Shown: positions 36,714-44,863 of the stretch, one piece after another | Numbering within the stretch: the first letter of the stretch is position 1 | Layout of the letters: each line of letters starts with the position of its first letter | DNA from: Thaumasiovibrio sp047250365 | Lineage (GTDB): Bacteria > Pseudomonadota > Gammaproteobacteria > Enterobacterales > Vibrionaceae | Assembly (NCBI RefSeq): GCF_047250365.1 | Contig: NZ_JBLBVL010000015.1 | Location: 22,917-86,916 of the forward strand | DNA: 64,000 nt | Direction: 5' to 3' | The notes under the pieces: generated by a model | The model's database searches: none | What the model was told of the DNA's origin: nothing | What the model saw: only the letters and a program-made list of their open reading frames with translations | Made by a program: the position numbers and the translations under genes

Positions 36714-37493
36714 TCAACTTGCCATCGTACTCGGCTGCAGGTACTGCTGCCAAGCAAACTGGTAGAGAGTTTGAGAGTACTGACGCAAACGGGCAATTTT
36801 TGCTTGTTCAAGATCATTTAGCCCTCGCGACTCACTCGCAGCAATGCGTTCAATATGCTGAACTTGTTGATATACCTCATGCTCTTCGCCACTTTTTATC
36901 TCAGCAATAGCATTGAGGTGAATTTGAACTTCTGCGATATGTTGAGATTTCGGTAAACGAACAAGCACTTTTAGATCTCGATACCCTGATGGCGCTGGAG
37001 ACTTAAATCGATTTTTAACCTGCAAAATCTCGGCATCTTTGCCTAAAATCTCAAATGCGGTAACAATACCATTAATATCCTTGGCAACCAGTGTTGCTCG
37101 AGCTAAGTCAGTGATTTTGGCCGCCTCACCATTTAGCTCTTGTGCAATCTTTGCTTGTGCACGTTCCGTCGATTTTACCGGAGGAATGATGGGCGTAGCC
37201 TGGCTTAACATGCCAATTTCATTCACCAATGTTCCCAGCTCAGCTTGCGCTCGTTGCGCGTTAGCATACAGTGCATCAAATTCACTATGCCGCTGGCGTA
37301 CCTGATTACCATTCCACGTTTCTATCGCATACAAACCACTAAGTGAGCGTTTAAAATCCTTTTTACTTGATTGTGATGTTGATGCCGGTTTAATTTGAGG
37401 GACACTAACACCCGTTGGTAGCGCCGCTGCAGCTAACGGCATGCGGCCTAGTACCACCATGACGACAAATAATGTCCGTAAAAGATGGGTCAT
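36714..37493 (-). CDS. relV: Small alarmone synthetase RelV (RelA/SpoT domain)
   Basis: RelA/SpoT nucleotidyltransferase of 259 aa that should make (p)ppGpp. Residues 100-205 hold the domain: ITDLARATLV, the GYRDLKVLV segment with the conserved Tyr, and AEVQIHL. Lys107, Asp129, Arg132, Leu150 and Glu188 fall exactly at positions I recall as important in Vibrio cholerae RelV, so I assign that name. The N-terminus (MTHLLRTLFVVMVVLGRMPLA then AAALP) looks like a Sec signal peptide, odd for an enzyme that needs cytosolic ATP and GTP. No hydrolase domain or antitoxin gene is adjacent. Confidence 0.82.
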   Translation of the reverse strand: MTHLLRTLFVVMVVLGRMPLAAAALPTGVSVPQIKPASTSQSSKKDFKRSLSGLYAIETWNGNQVRQRHSEFDALYANAQRAQAELGTLVNEIGMLSQATPIIPPVKSTERAQAKIAQELNGEAAKITDLARATLVAKDINGIVTAFEILGKDAEILQVKNRFKSPAPSGYRDLKVLVRLPKSQHIAEVQIHLNAIAEIKSGEEHEVYQQVQHIERIAASESRGLNDLEQAKIARLRQYSQTLYQFAWQQYLQPSTMAS

Positions 37494-37875
37494 TATGACT
37501 CCTTTACTTCAGCCTGATTTTTCAGGACTGTCACTGTTGAAACGGTTATGATAAAAGGCTCAGCGACAAGGTCAGTTTAAACCGACTAAATGAACGTAAC
37601 ATGAATCAACGGACTGTCTGAGGATTTATCGTTAACCGATAACCAATTTTGTGAGCGGGAAGTGCATTTTCCAATTTCTTAATCTTTCCCCCTTGAAACA
37701 CAAAAAATTGCCCATAGCGCAGAAAAGAGACCACTCACGTCTGCCTTTAATATCACTACAAAACAGATGATTAAGTGTAGTTATGAGACATGAATCTCTG
37801 TCATCTCTTCCATCTATAAAACGATCATTTAATTCCCTCAACATCAGTGATACCTTACTCATAGGAGGATTTATA
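37494..37875. other. Intergenic region between relV and LysE-type exporter
   Basis: 382 bp between divergent genes. It should hold both promoters. A minus-strand frame here has no family resemblance or ribosome site and was not called. The only clear signal is AGGAGG at 37863-37868 before the exporter gene. Confidence 0.4.
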
Positions 37876-38490
37876 ATGACATTTACTATCTGGTTATCAC
37901 TGTTTTCGGTCTGTTTGTTAGGGGCGATGTCTCCAGGGCCAAGTCTTGCTATTGTCGCACGTCACAGTTTGGCGGGAGGGCGCAGTAATGGATTAGCGAC
38001 AGCTTGGGCGCATGCCATTGGCATCGGAATTTATGCCTTTATTACGGTGCTCGGTTTGGCCATCATACTTGAACAATACCCGCTGCTATTTAAACTAATC
38101 AGCTACGGTGGTGCACTTTATTTATTTTACTTGGGCTTAAACGCCGTCCGTTCGCGTGGTGGATTAGTAGAGAAGCTAGAATCTGGACATAGCGTGAGTG
38201 TTTACACATCAGCGAAAGAAGGCTTTTTGATCTCACTTCTCAGCCCTAAAATTGCCATCTTTTTTATTGCACTATTTAGCCAATTTGTCGCAGTGGGAGT
38301 AGGAACGGCCGATAAAGCGGTGATCATTGCGACGCCTCTGATTGTCGACGGATTATGGTATAGCCTCATTACATTAGTTTTATCTCGCCCTGCTTTTATT
38401 AGCATACTCAAGAATAAAGCCAGATTGATAGATCAAGTGTCAGGCACCATTTTGATCTTATTAGCCATCCGTGTTATTTGGACTATCTAG
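37876..38490 (+). CDS. LysE/RhtB-family amino-acid exporter
   Basis: Six-helix exporter of 204 aa. The start at 37876 has a strong AGGAGG seven bases upstream; longer upstream frames do not. The family motif is GAMSPGPSLAIVARHSLAGG, with a Ser-Pro-Lys segment (LISLLSPKIAIFF) mid-protein. It converges on arfB, with only 1 bp between stop codons. Confidence 0.87.
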   Translation: MTFTIWLSLFSVCLLGAMSPGPSLAIVARHSLAGGRSNGLATAWAHAIGIGIYAFITVLGLAIILEQYPLLFKLISYGGALYLFYLGLNAVRSRGGLVEKLESGHSVSVYTSAKEGFLISLLSPKIAIFFIALFSQFVAVGVGTADKAVIIATPLIVDGLWYSLITLVLSRPAFISILKNKARLIDQVSGTILILLAIRVIWTI

Positions 38491-38491
38491 G

Positions 38492-38905
38492 CTAATGGTC
38501 AACTTTTCGTCGCAGTGTTTTCGTTTGTCCTCGCTGCGACTTCTTATCCATTCTACGTTGCTGTGAACCTTTGGTTGGGCGAGTCGCTCGACGCCTCTTT
38601 TTCACGACCATTGCCTCTTCAATTAGCATTTTAAGGCGCAATAATGCATCTTCTCGATTTTGCTCCTGCGTCCGAAAACGTTGGGCCTTGATAACAATCA
38701 CACCTTCTTTGGTTATTCTAGCATCATTGCATTTGAGAAGTTTCTCCTTGTAATCCAGAGGCAAAGATGATCGACGGATATCAAAACGCAAGTGGATTGC
38801 ACTAGAAACTTTGTTTACATTTTGTCCCCCAGCACCTTGCGCACGGATCGCACTGAGTTCAATCTCCCAGCTAGCTAAACTAACTGAATTGGATAACGAC
38901 AACAT
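38492..38905 (-). CDS. arfB: Ribosome-rescue peptidyl-tRNA hydrolase ArfB
   Basis: Ribosome-stalling rescue factor of 137 aa. The catalytic GGQ sits in IRAQGAGGQNVNKVSSAIHLR, and the basic C-terminal tail (KKRRRATRPTKGSQQRRMDKK) is the part that inserts into the empty mRNA channel. Size and domain order match E. coli ArfB (YaeJ). Confidence 0.94.
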   Translation of the reverse strand: MLSLSNSVSLASWEIELSAIRAQGAGGQNVNKVSSAIHLRFDIRRSSLPLDYKEKLLKCNDARITKEGVIVIKAQRFRTQEQNREDALLRLKMLIEEAMVVKKRRRATRPTKGSQQRRMDKKSQRGQTKTLRRKVDH

Positions 38906-39165
38906 TTTACTACTCCGATTAAATTAGCGCGCATAGTAACAAAATAAAATATAGACCGCCAAACGACAGCACCCCTCTTCGACTTAACTGCTACTTATAT
39001 TCTCTGCCTCTTCACTTATTAAAATCTGAAGCAACTCGGTATTTTCGCTAACTTCTCCAAGTGGATGACATAAACCTGACATTTAAGCCCAACCTCAATG
39101 CTATGTTTGCTCTGTTTCAGTCTCCGAGCTGATTATCTTACTCTGTCAATCATAGCGAACTACCC

Positions 39166-39480
39166 ATGCGAAAAAGTCTGATTTCTTCACTGCTACTTCT
39201 TAGCTTATCTGCACCATCGTTAGCCATGCCAACCTTGGTGACGAGTTCAGAAGTCAATCATCAAACCTATGAGTTAATCGAAGAATTACAGATAAATGGT
39301 GATATTCGAGACAGTCTAAATCAACTGGTTAGCCATCGGCTAGAGGGTAAAGATTCAGATGTCTATGTTATTGAAGATATAAAAGAAGATACATTCAAAG
39401 ACACACTTACGGTTGTTGTGCGCTTGTATAATGTGCAAGATGTTTATACCAACCAATTACCTCATCGGTATGAACTCTAA
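39166..39480 (+). CDS. Small secreted hypothetical protein
   Basis: Exported protein of 104 aa with a signal peptide ending SLAMP. The mature part is acidic, with an EGKDSDVYVIEDIKEDTF stretch and a C-terminal VVVRLYNVQDVY. I do not recognise a family. It is followed by a strong terminator shared with a small gene on the other strand. Confidence 0.6.
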   Translation: MRKSLISSLLLLSLSAPSLAMPTLVTSSEVNHQTYELIEELQINGDIRDSLNQLVSHRLEGKDSDVYVIEDIKEDTFKDTLTVVVRLYNVQDVYTNQLPHRYEL

Positions 39481-39512
39481 ATACGCATTATTAGTGGTAG
39501 ACAAAAAGAGCA

Positions 39513-39540
39513 AGAGCCAGAACAAATGTTCTGGCTCTTT
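39513..39540. terminator. Bidirectional rho-independent terminator
   Basis: AGAGCCAGAAC and GTTCTGGCTCT form a perfect 11-bp stem with an AAAT loop, TTT on the plus side and GCTCTTTTTG on the minus side. It serves the secreted-protein gene on the plus strand and the 26-codon gene on the minus strand. Confidence 0.85.
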
Positions 39541-39587
39541 AGATTTGGCTAAGCCTGAGCGGGATCACATCACCCAGGCTATTGATC

Positions 39588-39668
39588 TTACTTCTTAAAT
39601 GTTAACGGTTTTGCTTTTGTACCTTGAGACTGGTGATAATACCAAAGTCTTCTTGCACGATTTTTCAT
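39588..39668 (-). CDS. 26-aa basic micro-protein gene
   Basis: A short frame on the minus strand coding for 26 residues (MKNRARRLWYYHQSQGTKAKP, then LTFKK). AGGAG lies seven bases before the ATG, and a strong terminator follows the stop by about 50 bp, so it has all parts of a gene. Nine of 26 residues are Lys or Arg and there are three aromatics in a row; the peptide would be strongly cationic, with no membrane helix. It might bind RNA or ribosomes. The family is not recognised. Confidence 0.65.
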   Translation of the reverse strand: MKNRARRLWYYHQSQGTKAKPLTFKK

Positions 39669-40147
39669 AGAGTTACTCCTATTCTAATTATTATTGGCTA
39701 TTTTTTTTCAGTCGTTCAATATTCCGAACTATCTTATGCCATTTATGATGACTAAAATATGACACAAAACACATATTTTTATGAATGTTAATGTCATAAG
39801 TCACATACAAATTGAGATTTTGCATGTAAGAACCATCGTCCTACAGCTTAGGGAGGTGTCACTTGAAGCGAGGCAACGTATTGATATGATTCGTTGTTTA
39901 GCTATTTTTCACTGTGATTACTACCTATCAATATGTTCAATATATCATCGTTATAGGTATTTGCAACACTCACAGGCATAAATCGTATACTACAAACCTT
40001 ACTTTAATATCGCTTTGTGCTAAGCCTCTAAGTTTTTCATCCTCTAGCGACCTCAACCCTAGAGCCAGCTTGGATTTACATGGGTTTTTCCTCTTCTAGC
40101 TTTCCTTTATACTGACGTAAGTAACCGTAATTAAGGAATACCGCCCA
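39669..40147. other. Gene-poor AT-rich region
   Basis: 479 bp with only weak, family-less frames and no strong hairpin. It carries the upstream signals of the 26-codon gene (minus) and of the DUF3859 gene (plus, with TAAGGA before its ATG). Confidence 0.4.
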
Positions 40148-40573
40148 ATGGCAAAATCGAAAGCAGTGGTGGAAGTCGTTAGCTTTGGTATCTACTCCAC
40201 CTGGGACAGTGATACCAAACACCTTCCAAAAGTGGAATCTTTTACAACTGACGTTCCCGCTGAAGAAGATATTGAGTTTGGCCTCACGATCAATATTAAG
40301 AAAGGAAAAGGTCAGATACTGCAATATGTCATCTATCACCCAGATATACCTGACAATAATGGTACGCCACTCCCTCCATTCGATGGCTCGGTACATGTTA
40401 GAAACAATGACTGGAATTTCTATTTGGGGGATACGGTGCCAACCAAAAACCCGAACCTTGGCATTGGGGAATGGCGAATGGTGATGTCACTCAATGGGAA
40501 AGTGGTCGCTGAAAAATTATTTAATGTATTTAGTCGCAATGAAGGCTCATTCTGGAAAAAGCGAGGGTATTAG
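40148..40573 (+). CDS. DUF3859-family protein
   Basis: Cytosolic protein of 141 aa without signal peptide or membrane helix. The sequence, with SFGIYSTW at the start, EEDIEFGLTINIKKGKGQ, YVIYHPDIPDNNG and a C-terminal WRMVMSLNGKVVAEKLFNVF, fits the DUF3859 pattern of beta-rich proteins. Function unknown. Confidence 0.7.
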   Translation: MAKSKAVVEVVSFGIYSTWDSDTKHLPKVESFTTDVPAEEDIEFGLTINIKKGKGQILQYVIYHPDIPDNNGTPLPPFDGSVHVRNNDWNFYLGDTVPTKNPNLGIGEWRMVMSLNGKVVAEKLFNVFSRNEGSFWKKRGY

Positions 40574-40942
40574 TCTACTGACACTATCCTATCTCACTCT
40601 TAGGTGCTTAATATTAAGTGTCTAAGGGTGAGGCTGTATAACAAGTCCATAAATACATGCACGGCAACAAAACAATTCACACACTGCAGCAACGTTAATA
40701 TCCCTTACAAATCATAATATTAGTCAGAGCTATTAGATTTCTTTATTTTTTATTATTTATCAACCACTTAAACGTGCACATTTCACGCCAGAAAACACTA
40801 AAAATATACTTATATATCAATAAATTAAAAATTAGCGAACTTTTTTTGAGCTATTTCGAAAGTAGTTCGTAGAAAGGAGGTCTTATGATGTGAATGTGTT
40901 AATAACACCACGCAAACAAAAAGTGATAAAGAGGATTGTATT
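40574..40942. other. Intergenic region with hairpin and a two-codon frame
   Basis: 369 bp. It contains the long imperfect hairpin listed next and, at 40875-40892, an AAGGAGG ribosome site followed by ATG ATG TGA, a frame of two sense codons. The real downstream gene has its own GAGG before 40943. Confidence 0.45.
40593..40632 (+). other. Long imperfect hairpin after the DUF3859 gene
   Basis: CTCACTCTTAG...CTTAATATTAAG...CTAAGGGTGAG folds into a 40-base stem with few mismatches. No T-run follows on either strand, so it is a processing or stability element more than a standard terminator. Confidence 0.5.
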
Positions 40943-41257
40943 ATGCTTACTGTTAAAACTATCACCGCTGCCGCACTCATTATTCTATCGGGCTCTGCGC
41001 TAGCTGATATCCGTGTTATCGATACAGAGAACGGGGCATGGATAACCGTTAAAGATTCCGCTGGTAACCCTGAGTCAGGCGCAACTGTGCGCATCACTAA
41101 TGTTCCACAGGAGCGTGAAACCTATATGACAGATGAAAATGGTCGAGTTTACGTGCCAATTTCACTAGAACGTTCACGCTCTATCAAGTACGAAGCAACA
41201 ACAGATGATGGCAAAAAGCAGAGTCGTTACGCTTTCCATCATACTTCAAACGACTAA
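40943..41257 (+). CDS. Small secreted Ig-like hypothetical protein
   Basis: Exported protein of 104 aa with signal peptide ending SALAD. The mature part (VKDSAGNPESGATVRI, YMTDENGRVYVPI) resembles a single carboxypeptidase-regulatory-like/transthyretin-type beta-sandwich. There are no catalytic motifs. A terminator follows 20 bp later. Function unknown. Confidence 0.65.
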   Translation: MLTVKTITAAALIILSGSALADIRVIDTENGAWITVKDSAGNPESGATVRITNVPQERETYMTDENGRVYVPISLERSRSIKYEATTDDGKKQSRYAFHHTSND

Positions 41258-41276
41258 CAGCACAACGTAGATGATT

Positions 41277-41298
41277 GAGGGGGGCTTAGCCCCCTTTC
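41277..41298 (+). terminator. Rho-independent terminator
   Basis: A G-rich arm (GGGGGC) pairs with GCCCCC around a TTA loop, followed by TTTCTCATTTTT. Confidence 0.8.
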
Positions 41299-41323
41299 TC
41301 ATTTTTACTTGATGCCTTGGGCA

Positions 41324-41824
41324 TTAGTATCTGCGTAGATCACGGGCAAGTATCAGAGCTAAGCCCATAATTTGTAAAAAAAGTGCCAAGTTTCTATATC
41401 TAGATACCTGTATTTCGAGCTGATTTTCTTGCTCACGGAACTGTAAATTTTTCAAAAAGCGCGCATCAATATCCTCTCGGAACTGTATTTGGTGACTATC
41501 AATAGCAACCAATAGCTCATCTGTCTTTGCATTGTCAGCGTTCACCCAGTGCGCCAGCGTCGCCTCTCGTTGCGACTCACTCATTGCCTCAACATCCACC
41601 AGCAGCAACCACTCTTTCTTCCTTTCCAACGTCTCTATGCGCCGCCATACCTGTTCAATCAACATCGTATTATTCGCAATTTCTCGTTCAATTGCTGCTG
41701 ATTGATGCGACAATTTATCTACCATTAAATGAGTTAACAGAGCCGCTGCAATATTCATAGCAAGGCCTACTGCAACAATAATCCAAGTTGGGATCTTTCC
41801 CCACCCATGGCTGGTTTTCACCAT
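41324..41824 (-). CDS. Two-helix inner-membrane coiled-coil protein
   Basis: Protein of 166 aa with transmembrane helices at about 12-33 and 146-160 and a long charged helical middle (IEREIANNTMLIEQVWRRIE). The two helices at the ends and a coiled coil between them suggest a small scaffold anchored at both ends. No family recognised and no linked partner. Confidence 0.55.
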   Translation of the reverse strand: MVKTSHGWGKIPTWIIVAVGLAMNIAAALLTHLMVDKLSHQSAAIEREIANNTMLIEQVWRRIETLERKKEWLLLVDVEAMSESQREATLAHWVNADNAKTDELLVAIDSHQIQFREDIDARFLKNLQFREQENQLEIQVSRYRNLALFLQIMGLALILARDLRRY

Positions 41825-42001
41825 ACGTTACTCTTCCCTTCACCTTAGACTAAGTGCAATTCATCTTGTTTTGAACTAAACAGACTTTAAAATAAAGCCC
41901 GACTATATTCAGTATGGTAGACAATTTATTATTTTCGCAAATCATACAAAAGCGTACACGTAACCAACGACTTCAACCGCAACCATGGAATGATGACAAG
42001 C

Positions 42002-42886
42002 ATGTTAAACCCACAATGGTTAAAAACATTCATTACCCTGAGCAAGGAGGGCCATTTCACTCGTACAGCCGAAAAGCTCGCGATGACACAGCCAGGCGTT
42101 ACACAGCATGTGCACAAACTCGAACAGTATTTTTCTGCAGTATTATTAGATAGAAATGGAAAACAAATTGCATTAACGCCACAAGGGAAAGAGGTACTCT
42201 CCTTTGCTAAACAATGGTTTAATGAATTAGAAAAGTTAGAAGAAAAAATCACTAATGATGACCCTTACAACGGGGAATGCCGTATCATTACTTCGGGCTC
42301 ACTTGGTCTATTACTGTATCCGCAGTTTACGCAATTACAGCAACGATACCCCGAACTCAGTATTCAACATGAGTTTGCGCCCAATTCAGCGATTCACCAA
42401 GGGGTAGAGCAAAACTTGTTTGATTGGGGAATTTCGAGTGCGTTACCTGAGTCTCCGCACCTTAATGCAGAAAAGATCAGTTACCAAACACTACAAATAA
42501 TACTGCCCGTCAGTTGGACATTTGATATTCCTTTAAAAACACTATTAGATCGAGGTTTTATTAACCACCCTGATGGCGTGCACTATTTAAGGCGCATATA
42601 TGACAACAATTTACCCCAGCACCACTTTCAACCAGAAAAAATTCATACCACTGGATACGTTAATCATATCAGTCTAATTCTCGAGCCTGTATCTAAAGGA
42701 ATTGGGTACACAACCTTACCTGAACACGCACTCACATCATCGCCATATAAGCATCTTGTCCAGCGTTATCCTCTAAAACAGACTGCCACCGAGCCGCTCT
42801 ATCTGATTACTAGAAAGCAGCAAACACTATTAAAACGGCATCAATGGCTGATAGAGCAATGTAGATACTGGCTCAAAACTGATTGA
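42002..42886 (+). CDS. LysR-family transcriptional regulator
   Basis: LTTR of 294 aa. The N-terminal winged helix has FITLSKEGHFTRTAEKLAMT and QPGVTQHVHKLEQYF; the rest is a periplasmic-binding-like effector domain. The start at 42002 gives the standard MLNPQWLKTF opening; an in-frame ATG four codons earlier (41990) is possible. Its target is not obvious: the neighbours are a membrane coiled-coil gene and a helicase gene in other orientations. Confidence 0.88.
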   Translation: MLNPQWLKTFITLSKEGHFTRTAEKLAMTQPGVTQHVHKLEQYFSAVLLDRNGKQIALTPQGKEVLSFAKQWFNELEKLEEKITNDDPYNGECRIITSGSLGLLLYPQFTQLQQRYPELSIQHEFAPNSAIHQGVEQNLFDWGISSALPESPHLNAEKISYQTLQIILPVSWTFDIPLKTLLDRGFINHPDGVHYLRRIYDNNLPQHHFQPEKIHTTGYVNHISLILEPVSKGIGYTTLPEHALTSSPYKHLVQRYPLKQTATEPLYLITRKQQTLLKRHQWLIEQCRYWLKTD

Positions 42887-42931
42887 GTCCTTCATTCAAA
42901 TGACGCCAGTAAATATAATAACGAGATATGC

Positions 42932-44158
42932 TTAGCGACGCTTAAAACCTGCTTGTTTTGCCAGCTGTTTCTTAAGGCGCCGCTTAGCGCCTCCACGCCC
43001 GCCACGTTTTTCGTGTTGTTTATTGTCTTCTTCTAAGCTCGGTTCATATCCCTCCAACCATTGCTGCGGAATACGTTGTCCTATCAGTGTTTCAATCGCG
43101 GTTAGCATGCCCTCTTCATTGTGACTAACTAAGGAGATCGCTGTTCCTGTTCTCCCTGCACGGCCAGTACGCCCTATTCGATGAATATAGTCTTCGGGTT
43201 GGTGCGGCAATTCATAATTAAATACGGCTTCAAGCTGTGGGATGTCCAACCCCCTCGCTGCTACATCTGTTGCAACCAACACGCGTACCTTTCCATCTCG
43301 GAAATCAGATAAGGCGCGATTACGTGCCCCCTGCGTTTTTTCACCATGGATCGCGACCGCTGCTAAGCCATCTTTAACCAACTCTTTCGCTAATAACTCT
43401 GTCGACTGTCGCGTCTTGGCAAAGACCAATACTTGTTGCAAATTACGTCGCCCAATCAAATACGACAGTAACTCACGTTTTCGGCTTTTATCTACAGGGT
43501 GAACCATTTGGCTCACTGTATCGGCGGTACTGTTCAGCGCTTCAACTTCGATTTGATCAGGCTGCTTTAGTAAACGAAAGGCAAAGTCTTTAACTTGATT
43601 AGGATACGTTGCTGAGAAAAATAGCGTTTGTCGTTTCGTTGGCAGCCGCTTCATAATACGTTTAACATCTGGGGTGAACCCCATATCTAACATACGATCA
43701 GCTTCATCTAACACCAAAGTTTGCACATCCGCCAAGCAAAGTGTGTTGTTATAAAGATGGTCAAGAATCCGTCCCGGCGTACCCACCACAATATTGACCC
43801 CATTGGCTAACGCTTTAATTTGCGGCTTAATATTTGCACCGCCATAAAGAGCCACACTTGTTAAAGGGCTGTCACTGGCATAGCTCTCGATTTTATCATG
43901 AACCTGCTGTGCAAGCTCCCGTGTGGGGGTAACGACAAGCATGGTGACTTTCTTTACTTGAGGAGTCGATAGCAGTTGATGCAAGTGGGGTAACACAAAC
44001 GCTGCCGTTTTGCCTGTTCCTGTTTGAGCGGCGGCCATTACATCATTGCCTGCCAATACACTCGGGATAGCCTGTGACTGAACCGATGTTGGCTGCTGAT
44101 AGCCTAAAGCGGCCAGCCGGTGCTGTAAACTAGGGTGAAGGGATTCAAACACTGACAT
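42932..44158 (-). CDS. DEAD-box ATP-dependent RNA helicase
   Basis: RNA helicase of 408 aa with AAQTGTGKT, PTRELA, GTPGRI, DEADRMLDMGF, SAT, ARGLDIPQ and HRIGRTGRAG. The C-terminus is a basic tail (GGRGGAKRRLKKQLAKQ) that likely binds RNA. The ATG at 44158 is preceded by AGGAG at six bases; the longer upstream frame lacks this. RhlE subgroup, distinct from the copy at 22048-23241. Confidence 0.9.
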   Translation of the reverse strand: MSVFESLHPSLQHRLAALGYQQPTSVQSQAIPSVLAGNDVMAAAQTGTGKTAAFVLPHLHQLLSTPQVKKVTMLVVTPTRELAQQVHDKIESYASDSPLTSVALYGGANIKPQIKALANGVNIVVGTPGRILDHLYNNTLCLADVQTLVLDEADRMLDMGFTPDVKRIMKRLPTKRQTLFFSATYPNQVKDFAFRLLKQPDQIEVEALNSTADTVSQMVHPVDKSRKRELLSYLIGRRNLQQVLVFAKTRQSTELLAKELVKDGLAAVAIHGEKTQGARNRALSDFRDGKVRVLVATDVAARGLDIPQLEAVFNYELPHQPEDYIHRIGRTGRAGRTGTAISLVSHNEEGMLTAIETLIGQRIPQQWLEGYEPSLEEDNKQHEKRGGRGGAKRRLKKQLAKQAGFKRR

Positions 44159-44230
44159 ATATAACTCCTGCGGCAAAGTGCGCGCAGAGTCTAACAAAAT
44201 CAGAGTCGGTGTCGAGCAAATTAACAGTGG

Positions 44231-44527
44231 CTATTCAAGGCGCTGCCAACGCAGAGCACCATTCGTTTCAAAAGAGTTTTCTGGAACACACTCGATCAAT
44301 ACATCATTTAGTGCGAGCACTGAGCCTAAAGAGTACTGCTTATCATCATAGTAACAAGCTCTTGCCGCGAGCCTCTGCCCATCAACCTCAATTTTAAGAG
44401 ATTTACTCTTACCTTGGCGGCTATCACTGAGATCAACCGTCGAGGTGGCCAACGGCTGTGCACTCCATGACGCGCTAGAGGCACACAACATCACTACCAT
44501 GATTACATGTCTCATTGCATTACCCAT
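44231..44527 (-). CDS. DUF1496-type exported protein (YnjH-like)
   Basis: Exported protein of 98 aa with signal peptide ending SWSAQ. The core ARACYYDDKQYSLGSVL and VLIECVPE, with two cysteines, fits DUF1496/YnjH. GAGAGGG lies just before the ATG at 44527; a second ATG four codons later is possible. Function unknown. Confidence 0.7.
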   Translation of the reverse strand: MGNAMRHVIMVVMLCASSASWSAQPLATSTVDLSDSRQGKSKSLKIEVDGQRLAARACYYDDKQYSLGSVLALNDVLIECVPENSFETNGALRWQRLE

Positions 44528-44863
44528 CGTCCCTCTCTAACTATAACGTACTGTTGTTTACCATTATAAACGACGAGCAATGCACTTTTTATTAATCAAA
44601 GCACCAACTAACGCAGACAAGTACAGAGTATGTCTACGTTATAACCCAACAAAATATTACAAAGTGTAAATAGCAGCGTACAAAGAAAAACCAATTTAAT
44701 AAACTCAACCCTTCCTTTTCGGCGATTTTTTGATACAATCCGCCGCCAGATTAAGTTCTGTGAGATTATTTTAATCTTGCAAAGAAAATTTGATACCGTT
44801 CTTTCCCATTTTGTAAGGCATTACTAGACATCGTCTTTTGCCACCGACTGTAGAGATAATTTA
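44528..44863. other. Intergenic region upstream of OFA transporter
   Basis: 336 bp between divergent genes. TTGATACAATCC at 44729 and an inverted repeat GATTAA/TTAATC near 44752-44778 lie in the likely leader of the transporter. No gene seen. Confidence 0.4.

Noticed and set aside
37632..37862. 76-codon frame on the minus strand
   Set aside because: It lies in the promoter region of the exporter gene, has no family resemblance and no ribosome site.
39781..40099. Two 60-70 codon plus-strand frames
   Set aside because: Composition and lack of start signals suggest chance open frames.
41914..42153. 79-codon frame before the LysR gene
   Set aside because: It overlaps the LysR start in another frame and resembles no protein family.
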